This document shows, one piece after another, positions 25,081 through 33,873 of a stretch of 64,000 bases of DNA. Source of the stretch: Paenibacillus mangrovi (GTDB lineage: Bacteria; Bacillota; Bacilli; Paenibacillales; Paenibacillaceae). The DNA lies in contig NZ_JALIRP010000001.1 in assembly GCF_022898935.1 (NCBI RefSeq), forward strand, positions 248,001-312,000, written 5' to 3'. Every line of letters starts with the position of its first letter. The stretch's first letter is position 1. The notes below the pieces were generated by a model, which saw nothing but the letters and a program-made list of their open reading frames with translations, did not search any database and was not told where the DNA came from. Made by a program: the position numbers and the translations under genes.

Positions 25081-25126
25081 GCCCAATAATCTTATTGTTA
25101 ATTAGCAAAAGTTTGGAGGGAGAAGG

Positions 25127-25855
25127 ATGAATAATCTATGTGTGGCGCATCGTGGATTTTCCGGGAAAGCTCCGGAAAATACGATGGCTGCTTTTCGGAT
25201 GGCTATTGCAGAACCTTATGTGCAGTGGATGGAAATTGATACCCAGCTTACGATAGACGGGATTCCTGTGGTCATACATGATTTTAGTCTGGATCGAACG
25301 ACAAACGGCATTGGCAAGGTCAAGGATTATACGTGGCAGCAGATTCACCGCCTAGATGCAGGAAGCTGGAAGAGCAGAGACTTTCATGGGGAACGTGTTC
25401 CCTCATTGGAAGAGGTCCTTCGACTTAGCTGCGGCCGCGTGCACCTGAACATTGAGCTTAAAACCTCAGGGGATATGTATCCCGGGCTTGAGCAAGCGGT
25501 TATTGACCGGGTTGCTTCATATCACATGGAGCAGGATGTCGTGCTGACTTCTTTTGATACAGGCGCTCTGCTCAAGGCGAAGCAAATCAATCCGGATATT
25601 AAGACCGGCCTGATTATCGATGCCCGGCCCAAAGATTTGGTGGAGCGGCTGCAGTCTCTCAGATGCTCCTTCTTGTCGATCGGGTACTCTCACCTGGATC
25701 ATGATCTTTTTGAACAGCTGAAAGCAGCAGGAATCACGGTCATGGCCTGGACGGTGGATGATACTAGACGCATGAATCGGCTGGCGAATATTTCCCCGGA
25801 AATTTTGATATGCACCAACCGCCCTGATGTGTGGAAAAAAACGTTTGTGTACTAG
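25127..25855 (+). CDS. glycerophosphodiester phosphodiesterase
   Basis: 242 residues of GDPD (TIM-barrel) type. AHRGFSGKAPENTMAAF near the N-terminus has the catalytic His and Arg, EIDTQLTIDGIPVVIHDFSLDRTT has the metal ligands and second catalytic His, and NIELK the third metal ligand. It should hydrolyse glycerophosphodiesters to glycerol-3-phosphate and an alcohol. No signal peptide, so it acts in the cytoplasm. GGAGGGAGAAGG precedes ATG 25127. It is 46 bases after the CapA-like gene on the same strand. Confidence 0.92.
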   Translation: MNNLCVAHRGFSGKAPENTMAAFRMAIAEPYVQWMEIDTQLTIDGIPVVIHDFSLDRTTNGIGKVKDYTWQQIHRLDAGSWKSRDFHGERVPSLEEVLRLSCGRVHLNIELKTSGDMYPGLEQAVIDRVASYHMEQDVVLTSFDTGALLKAKQINPDIKTGLIIDARPKDLVERLQSLRCSFLSIGYSHLDHDLFEQLKAAGITVMAWTVDDTRRMNRLANISPEILICTNRPDVWKKTFVY

Positions 25856-25889
25856 ACATCATACTAAACTATCAAAGGATGATATGACG

Positions 25890-26504
25890 ATGATTCATAA
25901 CGTATATTGTGTGGGTCGTAACTATCAGCTTCATGCTGCAGAGCTTGGAAACGATGTACCTGATGAACCGATGATTTTCATGAAGCCGTCCCATGCAGCT
26001 GTTGAACTTGGAGGACAGACTTTAGTACTTCCGCAGGAAAAGGGAGAGGTTCATTATGAAGGAGAGATGGTTCTTCGCGTGAGCCGTTCCTATGAGCCAG
26101 GGGTTAAGGTAGATGATCTGGTGGACAAAATGGCGCTTGGCATTGATTTTACATTGCGGGATGTGCAAACGGTGATCAAGAAAAAAGGACATCCGTGGAC
26201 GGCTGCCAAGGGCTTCAAAAATTCCGCGCCGATTTCCGCCTTTATCGAATTTCCTGGTGTAGCGGCAGCAGGGGAACAAAACTTTACGGTACATAAAAAC
26301 GGCTCGGAGGTACAGCGCGGGAATATCAAAGATATGATTTTCTCACTGCAGGAGATCGTTGATTATATTGGCACCAATTATGGTCTTGGTGAAGGTGACG
26401 TGATTTTCACGGGCACGCCTGCTGGTGTCGGTCCTTGTGCTGCAGGAGACATGTTTGAACTCAGATGGGGAGACCAGCTTCTGGGAAGCTGCGTCATCGG
26501 CTGA
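25890..26504 (+). CDS. fumarylacetoacetate hydrolase family protein
   Basis: About 205 residues. YCVGRNYQLHAAELG, PMIFMKPSHA and YEGEMVLRVS carry the family's metal-binding acids and substrate loop, and FTGTPAGVGP is the C-terminal hallmark. Relatives hydrolyse acylpyruvates or decarboxylate oxaloacetate (FAHD1-like). Substrate here is unknown. AAAGGA lies 10 bases before ATG 25890 and 4 before ATG 25884; I prefer 25890, though the difference is two residues. The stop overlaps the start of the DUF92 gene. Confidence 0.85.
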   Translation: MIHNVYCVGRNYQLHAAELGNDVPDEPMIFMKPSHAAVELGGQTLVLPQEKGEVHYEGEMVLRVSRSYEPGVKVDDLVDKMALGIDFTLRDVQTVIKKKGHPWTAAKGFKNSAPISAFIEFPGVAAAGEQNFTVHKNGSEVQRGNIKDMIFSLQEIVDYIGTNYGLGEGDVIFTGTPAGVGPCAAGDMFELRWGDQLLGSCVIG

Positions 26505-27307
26505 TGATGGATTGGCTGATTGGTGCGCTGTGCGCTCTTGTTGTCGCCGGGGGGGCTTTCTGGAAACGTTCTTTGACTCTGCCGGGGGCGGCAGCCGCCT
26601 TTATTATGGGCACCATCTATTTTGGCGCGGGGAATTTGCTGTGGTTTGGCATCCTGCTGGTTTTCTTTATTAGCTCCTCGCTGCTTTCGAAGTTCAAACA
26701 GGCCCACAAGGCGGAGCTGGAGAAGTCTTATGCCAAAACTGGCACACGGGATGCGGGTCAAGTATTCGCCAATGGCGGAGCCGGAATGTTGCTATGTATC
26801 CTGAACGCGGTATGGCCCCATCCAGGCTGGGTCTACGCCTATATCGGCGTGATGGCTGCCGCAACCGCAGATACTTGGGCGACGGAGTGGGGAGGACTCA
26901 GCCGGAGACAGCCGCGTTCTGTGCTTACCGGTAAAATCGTGCCTCCAGGTACCTCAGGCGGTGTCACCCTGCTAGGAAGTACAGCAGCAGCGCTTGGCGG
27001 CCTGATGATCGCTTTGTTTGGCTGGCTGTTTGCTGGATGGACCGGCATGGACCATCTGTTACTGGAATTTTTGCTGGCTGGCCTCACTGGTGGCCTCGTT
27101 GGCGCATTCGCTGACTCTTTTTTTGGAGCAACTCTGCAGGTTATGTACAGGTGTCCCGTGTGCGGGAAAGATGTCGAGGTGCTGACGCACTGCGGGCAGC
27201 CGACCCGGCATATCCGTGGCCAAGCCTGGATGAACAATGACGCGGTGAACTTTCTGTCGTCTTGCATTGGTGGACTGGCAGCATGGGCCATCTCACTTTT
27301 AGTGTAA
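26504..27307 (+). CDS. DUF92 (TMEM19-like) membrane protein
   Basis: A 267-residue protein with about six to seven membrane segments. ATADTWATEWGGLS and the GTSGGVTLLGSTAAALGG stretch mark DUF92, whose plant and cyanobacterial members (VTE6) phosphorylate phytyl phosphate with CTP. A Cys-containing loop CPVCGKDVEVLTHCG lies near residue 220. The ATG at 26504 overlaps the upstream TGA, with no good SD, so translation is coupled to the FAH gene. A prenyl-phosphate kinase role is an inference from the family. Confidence 0.78.
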   Translation: MMDWLIGALCALVVAGGAFWKRSLTLPGAAAAFIMGTIYFGAGNLLWFGILLVFFISSSLLSKFKQAHKAELEKSYAKTGTRDAGQVFANGGAGMLLCILNAVWPHPGWVYAYIGVMAAATADTWATEWGGLSRRQPRSVLTGKIVPPGTSGGVTLLGSTAAALGGLMIALFGWLFAGWTGMDHLLLEFLLAGLTGGLVGAFADSFFGATLQVMYRCPVCGKDVEVLTHCGQPTRHIRGQAWMNNDAVNFLSSCIGGLAAWAISLLV

Positions 27308-27334
27308 ATTCCTTAGCATTACAAATGATTTGTC

Positions 27335-27368
27335 AAACCGTCTTTTATATCACGAAGACGGTTTTTTG
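27335..27368 (+). terminator. terminator after the DUF92 gene
   Basis: AAACCGTCTT and AAGACGGTTT form a 10-bp stem with a 10-base loop and a T-tail. Confidence 0.85.
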
Positions 27369-27485
27369 TTTGCTGAAAACTGCCGCCGAGCCTTAGCTTG
27401 TCCTTATGGTTTATATCAGTCCGGGCCATATGCTAAAATAGCATTATGTATTCTAATTCCAGAGAGATAAGTAGGGAAAATAAAT

Positions 27486-29405
27486 ATGAACATTATGACC
27501 GTTGAACATATATCCAAAAGCTACGGCGAAAAGATTTTGTTTGAGGATGCCTCTTTTGGTATGGAAGATCAGGATAAAATCGGTGTCGTCGGCGTAAACG
27601 GGACCGGAAAATCGACGTTTTTACGCGTTATTGCCGGCTTGGAGCAGCCGGATGCGGGCGGGATCTCCACCGGGAATCAGATCAGAGTCCGGTATCTGGC
27701 GCAAAATCCAGAGTTCAATCCGGGCAATACCGTGCTTCAGCAGGTGTTTGAGGGGAATGACCCTAAGCTGAAAATCGTTAGAGATTATACCGAAACTATG
27801 GAGCTACTTGAACTGAATCCGTCGGATACCGGGCTGCAGGAAAAGCTGCTGAAGTTGAATCAGCAAATGGACACACTGCAGGCTTGGCAGATGGAAAACG
27901 AAGCGAAAACGATTCTATCTAGGCTTGGGATCGTGAACTTTGAGGCAACCATGGGGTCACTGTCGGGTGGACAGCGTAAGCGTGTTGCTTTGGCCCAGGC
28001 CCTGATTGAACCATGCGAGCTATTGATCCTTGACGAGCCTACGAACCATATCGACAATGATTCCGTCATCTGGCTGGAGCAGTATTTGCAAAAGCGCCGC
28101 GGTGCACTGCTGATGATTACGCATGACCGTTATTTTCTGGACCGGGTAGCGAATGTCATGCTGGAGCTCGACCATGGACGGCTGTTCAGATATGAAGCCA
28201 ATTACTCCAGATTTTTGGAGCTGAAAGCGGAGAGAGAAGAGCGGGAGGAAGCATCCGAGCAAAAAAGACAAAACCTGCTCCGGAATGAGCTGGCCTGGAT
28301 CCGCCGCGGAGCGAAAGCCAGATCAACCAAGCAAAAGGCGCGGATCGACCGTTTTGAAGCGCTGAAGGATCAGCAGGGTCCAACTCGCAGCGGTTCCGTC
28401 GACATGGCTGCGGCCTCCACGCGTCTGGGACGCAAAATCATCGAGCTGGAGCATCTCGGCAAAAAGGCCGGGGATAAGGTTCTGATTCATGATCTGAACT
28501 ATATCAGCGTTCCTGGAGACCGAGTGGGTATCGCCGGACCGAACGGAAGCGGTAAGTCGACGCTGCTGAATATGATATCCGGTAGACTTGCGCCGGATGA
28601 AGGCGAGGTCATAACAGGCACAACGGTTAAAATTGGCTACTTCACCCAAGAGCATCAGGATATGGACGGCAGTATGCGTGTGATCGAATACATCAAGGAA
28701 GAGGCTGAGGTGATTCGCTCCGATGATGGCAGCAGCATTACAGCCTCCCAGATGCTCGAACGGTTTCTGTTCCCGCCTGTGATGCAGTGGACACCGATTT
28801 CCAGACTGTCCGGGGGTGAAAAGCGCCGTCTTTATTTGCTCCGGGTGCTGATGTCCGCACCAAACGTACTCCTCCTGGACGAACCGACCAACGATTTGGA
28901 CATTCAGACGCTCGCCGTACTGGAGGATTACTTGGATGATTTCCCTGGCGTTGTCTTCGTGGTTTCCCATGACCGTTATTTCCTGGACCGCACCGTGGAT
29001 AAGATCATGGCCTTCGAAGGAGAAGGACGTATCCGTGTTCATGTCGGCAACTATACGGAATACAGCGAATGGATGGCTAAAAATAGTGAACCGGCGGCTG
29101 CGGAGCGTTCAACCGAGAAGTCAAAGCCGGCTGCACAATCCGCCCCTGAAGCGGCTCCGCGTGAAAAGATGAAATTCAGTTACAAGGAGCAGCGGGAATA
29201 TGAGCAAATCGACGAATTGATCGAGGCCTGTGAAAATAAGCTGGCAGGCATTCAGAAAAAGATGGAGGAGTCCTTCAGCGATTCGGCTCTGCTGCAAGAG
29301 CTGCTGCAAAAGCAGCAGGAAACCGAGCAGGAGCTGGAGCATCTGATGGAGCGATGGACGTATTTGAACGAGCTTGCCGAGAAAATTGAAGCAAGCAAAA
29401 ACTGA
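27486..29405 (+). CDS. ABC-F ATPase, Uup/YfmR type
   Basis: 639 residues, two ABC cassettes in one chain and no membrane segments. Walker A is GVNGTGKST then GPNGSGKST; the signatures are LSGGQRKR and LSGGEKRR; both Walker B stretches read LDEPTN. The inter-domain arm contains GAKARSTKQKARIDR, typical of the Uup/YfmR subgroup, and a C-terminal coiled coil (about 560-639) follows an Ala/Glu linker. ABC-F proteins bind the ribosomal E site; YfmR relieves stalls together with EF-P. It is a translation factor, not a transporter. A single-gene unit. Confidence 0.9.
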   Translation: MNIMTVEHISKSYGEKILFEDASFGMEDQDKIGVVGVNGTGKSTFLRVIAGLEQPDAGGISTGNQIRVRYLAQNPEFNPGNTVLQQVFEGNDPKLKIVRDYTETMELLELNPSDTGLQEKLLKLNQQMDTLQAWQMENEAKTILSRLGIVNFEATMGSLSGGQRKRVALAQALIEPCELLILDEPTNHIDNDSVIWLEQYLQKRRGALLMITHDRYFLDRVANVMLELDHGRLFRYEANYSRFLELKAEREEREEASEQKRQNLLRNELAWIRRGAKARSTKQKARIDRFEALKDQQGPTRSGSVDMAAASTRLGRKIIELEHLGKKAGDKVLIHDLNYISVPGDRVGIAGPNGSGKSTLLNMISGRLAPDEGEVITGTTVKIGYFTQEHQDMDGSMRVIEYIKEEAEVIRSDDGSSITASQMLERFLFPPVMQWTPISRLSGGEKRRLYLLRVLMSAPNVLLLDEPTNDLDIQTLAVLEDYLDDFPGVVFVVSHDRYFLDRTVDKIMAFEGEGRIRVHVGNYTEYSEWMAKNSEPAAAERSTEKSKPAAQSAPEAAPREKMKFSYKEQREYEQIDELIEACENKLAGIQKKMEESFSDSALLQELLQKQQETEQELEHLMERWTYLNELAEKIEASKN

Positions 29406-29436
29406 CATTGAATTTGGCTTCTTGCATCCATAAAGT

Positions 29437-29477
29437 AACGGCTGTCCGGTCATGATGACCAGACAGCCGTTTTTTTA
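29437..29477. terminator. terminator between converging genes
   Basis: AACGGCTGTC and GACAGCCGTT with an inner GGTCAT-ATGACC stem, then TTTTTTT. Confidence 0.9.
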
Positions 29478-29506
29478 AGATAAAAGCGGTTATAAATTTC
29501 AAGAAT

Positions 29507-30544
29507 CTATGCTCTTACATAAGCCGCGAGGAGTTTAGTTGTGTTGAATACCGCCTGCTTATGGGTGCGTTCCATTGCATGGGACGCGTGGACGCCTGGA
29601 CCAATGAGCGCAGCGCGGATATTGTTGCCTGCGGACATAGCAGCTGAAGCATCTGAACCGTAATGAGGGTAGATATCCACCGCAAACGGAATGCTTTCCG
29701 CTTTAGCCAGTTCAATCAATTTACTGGTCATATCATAATCATAAGGGCCTGAGGAGTCTTTCGCACAGATGGACACGTCGGTTTCCTTGCAGCTGAGATC
29801 ATCGCCAATGCAGCCCATATCAACAGCGATCATTTCATCGATGTCGGATGGAATGAAGGCAGCGCCATGACCGACTTCCTCGTAGTTGGAGATGAGGAAT
29901 TTCAGATTGTATTTGGGCTTCCAGTTTTCGCGTTTCATCGATTCCAGCAGGCCGAAGAGAGCCGCAACGCTTGCTTTGTCATCAATATGGCGGGATTTCA
30001 CAAAACCGCTCTCTGTAATTACCGCACGAGAATCAAACGATACGAAGTCGCCCACGGAAATGCCCAGCTTCAGCACATCATCCTTGGAATGAACCAGCTC
30101 GTCGATGCGGACCTCCATGTGATCCTCTTGACGCTTGAAATCACGGGCATCGCTGTAGACATGAACCGAAGGATGCGTACTCAAAATCGTTCCGGTGTAG
30201 GTTTTGCCGCTGCGGGTATGGATGACGCAGTATTCGTTTTCGATGCTGTTCATCATAAATCCGCCAACGCTCGTAAGCCGCAGCGTGCCTTCGGATTTTA
30301 TCGCACGAACCATGGCACCCAGTGTATCCACGTGAGCGCTAAGGCCAATGGTGCGGGAACTGTCCGTGCCCTGAGCTTCGAGAATCGCACCACCTTTTTG
30401 GTTCCAGGACAGCTTGACGCCTAAGGAAGAGGCCTCCTGTTCAACAAGCTTCATCACTTGCGCCGTGAAACCGCTTGGACTTGGGGTATCGAGCAGTTTT
30501 TTTAAAAAAGTTAATATGTATTCTTCATTCGGTTGTATTGACAT
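29507..30544 (-). CDS. M42-family metallo-aminopeptidase
   Basis: 345 residues of the glutamyl aminopeptidase / deblocking aminopeptidase family with two metal ions. GLSAHVDTLGAMVR supplies the first His/Asp, KSRHIDDKASVAAL the bridging Asp, NYEEVGHGAAF the catalytic and ligand Glu pair, and AVDMGCIGDD and HYGSDASA the others. It trims peptides in the cytoplasm. ATG 30544 is 8 bases after AAGGAGG; the ATG two codons earlier is too close. It is the gene after LapA in the leftward direction. Confidence 0.9.
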   Translation of the reverse strand: MSIQPNEEYILTFLKKLLDTPSPSGFTAQVMKLVEQEASSLGVKLSWNQKGGAILEAQGTDSSRTIGLSAHVDTLGAMVRAIKSEGTLRLTSVGGFMMNSIENEYCVIHTRSGKTYTGTILSTHPSVHVYSDARDFKRQEDHMEVRIDELVHSKDDVLKLGISVGDFVSFDSRAVITESGFVKSRHIDDKASVAALFGLLESMKRENWKPKYNLKFLISNYEEVGHGAAFIPSDIDEMIAVDMGCIGDDLSCKETDVSICAKDSSGPYDYDMTSKLIELAKAESIPFAVDIYPHYGSDASAAMSAGNNIRAALIGPGVHASHAMERTHKQAVFNTTKLLAAYVRA

Positions 30545-30570
30545 GGTCATATCCTCCTTGTAAGAAGCAT

Positions 30571-30897
30571 TTAGTTCGGAAGTTGATCTTTTTCCTTGGC
30601 AAGCGTACTACTTGGTTCTTCCGGAATTGGGGCAGTATAGCCGGTTTCGTTCTGAATATGTGTGAGCTGCGAAGTGAGAAGCTTAATTTCCTTTTGCAGC
30701 TTAAATTGTCTAAAGATACCGTAAGACCCGACGATGATTCCGCCGATAAGTGTACAGCCGAGGATCAGCAGAATCAGCGGAATATCGACTTTACTGAACA
30801 TAAAATTGACACTTACCGGCTCCACGTTGATGACGGCAAAGATAGCGGTCAAAAGCGCAAATACCAGTCCGGCAATAAGTGACCACTGGATTTTCAT
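30571..30897 (-). CDS. LapA-domain (DUF1049) membrane protein
   Basis: 108 residues: two membrane helices (about 5-25 and 40-62) connected by NVEPVSVNFMFSKVDIPL, the pattern of LapA/YrvD proteins, then a coiled-coil stretch (FKLQKEIKLLTSQLTH) and a Pro-rich tail. AAAGGAGG precedes the ATG. In E. coli LapA takes part in lipopolysaccharide assembly; in this Gram-positive the role is unknown. It is 26 bases upstream of the M42 gene, so they are probably co-transcribed. Confidence 0.82.
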   Translation of the reverse strand: MKIQWSLIAGLVFALLTAIFAVINVEPVSVNFMFSKVDIPLILLILGCTLIGGIIVGSYGIFRQFKLQKEIKLLTSQLTHIQNETGYTAPIPEEPSSTLAKEKDQLPN

Positions 30898-30973
30898 ACA
30901 GACACCTCCTTTTACAAACAGTATAAAATCCCTTGACCACTACGGACAAGGGATTTTATGCCATGAAACAACT

Positions 30974-32764
30974 TTATTTCGTCATTTGCTCCAATTGTTC
31001 GATGACATTTTCAAAGACACTCATAGCTTCGCGGATTGGCTGCGGCGAAGACATGTCGACGCCCGCCTTTTTCAGGATGTTGATCGAGAAGTCGCTGCCG
31101 CCGCTCTTCAGGAAGCCGAGGTAACGATCCACGGCAGGCTGGCCTTCCTCCAAAATTTGCTTGGAGAAGCTTGTTGCGGCAGAGAACCCGGTTGCGTACT
31201 TATACACATAGAAGCTGTTGTAGAAGTGAGGGATGCGGGCCCATTCCATTTCGATATCTTTATCTACAGCCATGCCCTTGCCATGGTATTTCATGTTCAA
31301 ATCATAATAAATTTCCGACAGCGCCTGCGGCGTCAATGCCTCGCCTGATTCAGCGCGCTCATGAATGAGCTTTTCGAACTCGGCGAACATGGTTTGACGG
31401 AATACTGTTGTACGGAACTGGTCTGCATAGTACGTCAACAGATACATTTTTTCCTTCGGATCCGTTGATTTCTTCAACAGGTAATCCATCAGGAGTGCTT
31501 CATTGGTCGTCGAAGCCACCTCGGCCAAGAAAATGGTATATTGTGCATCCCGGTATGGAAGGGTATTGTCCGAGTAATAGGAATGCAGCGCATGACCCAT
31601 TTCATGAGCGAGTGTAAACATGCTGTTCAGATTGTCCTTATGATTGAGCAGCACGAACGGGTGCGTGCCGTATGCTCCCCAGCTGTATGCGCCGGTGCGT
31701 TTGTTTTCATTTTCATATACGTCAATCCATTTGTTGTCAAAGCCTTCCTGCAGCGATTTCAGGTAATCCTGCCCCAGCGGCTTGAGACCTTCGGCAACGG
31801 TTTTCTTAGCTTCATCATATGTAATATCCATTTTGTATTCTTCCACAAGCGGAGCAAACAGATCATACATATGAAGCTCATCGACGCCGAGCAGCTTTTT
31901 GCGCAGATTCATGTATCTGTGGAGAAGCGGTAGGCTTTCATGGATGGTGTCGATCAGGTTCGTGTACACTTCCTTCGGAATATTGTCGCCGTAGAGGGAC
32001 ATTTCCAGGACGGAAGGATATTTCCGCACATTCGAATAGAATATGTTTTTGTTTACGTTCGCGTTCAACGTGGCGGCAATGGTGTTTTTCTGCTTGGAGT
32101 AAGTCGCGTACACGGCTTTGAATGCGCGTTCGCGAACTTCGCGGTTCGGGCTCTCCAGGAACTGGATGTAGTTGCCGTGGGTCAGCTCGACTTCCTTGCC
32201 TTCTTCGTTTTTGATTTTTGGAAACTTGAGGTCCGCGTTGTTCAGCATACCGAAAATCGTTTGCGGCGCCTGGGACAGGTTGCCGACCTGCGCAAGCAGT
32301 GCTTCTTCGTTTTTGGACAGGATATGTGCTTTTTCACGCTTCATTTCGGTAAGAGTGAATTTGTAAGCGGCCAGTTCCGGATCTGCAATGAACGCATCGA
32401 GCTTGTCGTCCGCAAGGGACAGGATTTCAGGCGTAACGAAAGACAGTGCCTCGCCAACCTGCACGTTCATTTTTTTTGCTTTTTGTGAAAGAGCCTGGTA
32501 TGTAGGATTTGCTGTATCTTCGTCATGATGTAAATGCGCGTAAATGTAAAGGCGTTCGGTCTTGAGGGAAATCTCGTCTTCCAGTGCGAAGCAGGCTCTA
32601 ACAGATTTTGCGTTATCCAACTTGCCCTGGAATTCAGCCATTTTCTTTACTTCCTGCTGCAGCTCGGCATAAGTCTGATCCCAGGCTTTCTGACCGCCTA
32701 CCAAGTCCTCCACATTCCATTTGTTCTCTTCAGCTACTTCAGAGCGCTTCAATAATTGTTCCAT
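30974..32764 (-). CDS. pepF: oligoendopeptidase F
   Basis: 596 residues of peptidase family M3B. FTLAHEMGHALH contains the zinc site HEMGH, with the third ligand Glu in LAEVASTTNEALL. The N-terminal helices and overall length match PepF. It degrades peptides of about 7-17 residues in the cytoplasm. ATG 32764 is 6 bases after AAGGAGG. The frame is open to GTG 32896, which has its own GGAGG, and the 44 extra residues look like a signal peptide (MNFNKTFR, then a hydrophobic run). An alternative exported form is therefore possible; see findings. Confidence 0.92.
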   Translation of the reverse strand: MEQLLKRSEVAEENKWNVEDLVGGQKAWDQTYAELQQEVKKMAEFQGKLDNAKSVRACFALEDEISLKTERLYIYAHLHHDEDTANPTYQALSQKAKKMNVQVGEALSFVTPEILSLADDKLDAFIADPELAAYKFTLTEMKREKAHILSKNEEALLAQVGNLSQAPQTIFGMLNNADLKFPKIKNEEGKEVELTHGNYIQFLESPNREVRERAFKAVYATYSKQKNTIAATLNANVNKNIFYSNVRKYPSVLEMSLYGDNIPKEVYTNLIDTIHESLPLLHRYMNLRKKLLGVDELHMYDLFAPLVEEYKMDITYDEAKKTVAEGLKPLGQDYLKSLQEGFDNKWIDVYENENKRTGAYSWGAYGTHPFVLLNHKDNLNSMFTLAHEMGHALHSYYSDNTLPYRDAQYTIFLAEVASTTNEALLMDYLLKKSTDPKEKMYLLTYYADQFRTTVFRQTMFAEFEKLIHERAESGEALTPQALSEIYYDLNMKYHGKGMAVDKDIEMEWARIPHFYNSFYVYKYATGFSAATSFSKQILEEGQPAVDRYLGFLKSGGSDFSINILKKAGVDMSSPQPIREAMSVFENVIEQLEQMTK

Positions 32765-32972
32765 GGGAATCCTCCTTAAATGTTGGGATGAAAAGGCATG
32801 GGTTCCACTTGACGAAACCGCCGGAGGAAAGAGGGGAACCGCACCCACAGTGAACGCGAATGCGATGGCAAGTCTAAACGTCTTGTTGAAGTTCACAAGC
32901 AGGGAACCTCCTTATCTAGGAAAGATACCCCTTAGTATGAACTTTTCCCCATAAAAATATTTACACTTTCCT

Positions 32973-33158
32973 TTAAGGGTTGGAACCCATGTTGAAGAAA
33001 CTGTATAGAATAAGGAAAAAGGCAAACAGGATCATGACGACAGCAATGCTGGCCATACCCCGTTTCAGCTTCTCTGGAACCGAGTTTCTCATCATAATGA
33101 GAACGGCTCCAAGACAGAATGAGGAAATAATGAAGATCAGAGTGCTATTGGATTCCAT
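32973..33158 (-). CDS. small two-helix membrane protein
   Basis: 61 residues: hydrophobic helix about 7-22 (LIFIISSFCLGAVLIMM), a basic loop (RNSVPEKLKRG) and a second helix about 38-56. The ATG is 8 bases after the stop of the upstream leftward gene, and AAAGGAG lies in that gene's last codons. Co-transcription with the gene at 33167 is likely. A frame on the opposite strand has no SD. Function is unknown. Confidence 0.6.
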   Translation of the reverse strand: MESNSTLIFIISSFCLGAVLIMMRNSVPEKLKRGMASIAVVMILFAFFLILYSFFNMGSNP

Positions 33159-33166
33159 TTGAAGGA

Positions 33167-33400
33167 CTATACTCCTTTAAAGGCGGCCATGATCGAACGC
33201 CATTCTTCCATATTGTCTTCGTATTCTTCTTTGGGGAAGCGGGTTTCAGCCCACTGCATGAGAGCCGGGCGGCTCATGAAGGTGTGCGTTTCCTCGCCCC
33301 ACTGATCGGAGATCTCCCGAAGAACGATATATCGGCCTTGAACTTCGACGGTCATCATGTTCCATTTGTCTTTTTTGTATATTTCATGTTTTTTGATCAT
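33167..33400 (-). CDS. hypothetical cytoplasmic protein
   Basis: 77 residues, acidic at the C-terminus (RFPKEEYEDNMEEWRSIMAAF), with a central beta-rich stretch (WNMMTVEVQGRYIVLREI). ATG 33400 is 7 bases after CGGAG; the frame extends to 33535 but the extra residues overlap the csp promoter on the other strand and have no SD. I do not recognise a family. It precedes a small membrane protein in what appears to be a two-gene unit. Confidence 0.6.
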   Translation of the reverse strand: MIKKHEIYKKDKWNMMTVEVQGRYIVLREISDQWGEETHTFMSRPALMQWAETRFPKEEYEDNMEEWRSIMAAFKGV

Positions 33401-33489
33401 ATGCATTCTCCGTTTAGTCTTTTGGTAAAATGATACCGCAGAGGAAGCTCCAAAAGCAAATAAAAAGATGCAATCCCAAAAAAGAGCGA

Positions 33490-33518
33490 TTGCATTGTCA
33501 AGATGCATGAAGTATAAT
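33490..33518 (+). promoter_or_regulatory. promoter for the cold-shock protein gene
   Basis: TTGCAT at 33490, 17 bases, TATAAT at 33513-33518. The start codon is 46 bases downstream, a short leader for a cold-shock gene. Confidence 0.65.
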
Positions 33519-33563
33519 GTACTTATTCGCCACATATGGCGGTATTTTTAGGAGGTTGTTCAT

Positions 33564-33761
33564 TTGAAAGGTACAGTTAAATGGTTTAATGCAGAAAAAG
33601 GCTATGGCTTTATTCAAGTTGAAGGCGGCGAGGACGTATTCGTACATTTCTCCGCAATTCAAGGCGACGGATTCAAAACTTTGGACGAAGGTCAAGAAGT
33701 TGAATTCGAAATCACTGAAGGCAACCGTGGCCCTCAAGCTGCAAACGTAACTAAATTATAA
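33564..33761 (+). CDS. cold-shock domain protein (CspA/B family)
   Basis: 65 residues, a single OB-fold that binds single-stranded RNA and DNA and keeps mRNA unfolded. The RNA-binding motifs KGYGFIQV (RNP1) and VFVHF (RNP2) are intact, and length and sequence ([13 protein letters not shown]) match Bacillus Csp proteins. The start is TTG, 8 bases after TAGGAGG. It has its own promoter and terminator. Regulation by temperature is likely from the family but not shown. Confidence 0.95.
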   Translation: MKGTVKWFNAEKGYGFIQVEGGEDVFVHFSAIQGDGFKTLDEGQEVEFEITEGNRGPQAANVTKL

Positions 33762-33813
33762 GATCGACTCCGTGTAACGGATTTCTTATAGCTTTGGTTA
33801 AATAAAAGCCTAT

Positions 33814-33849
33814 AAAGCACAGTTCTCATCAAGAGAACTGTGCTTTTTT
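33814..33849 (+). terminator. terminator after the csp gene
   Basis: AAAGCACAGTTCTC and GAGAACTGTGCTTT form a 14-bp perfect stem with a 5-base loop and T-tail. Confidence 0.92.
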
Positions 33850-33873
33850 GTATTTGATTCAGGCAGTGGGGAG

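Noticed and set aside
32980-33162. 60-residue frame on the plus strand opposite the small membrane gene
   Set aside because: No SD; the minus-strand frame has better topology and operon context.
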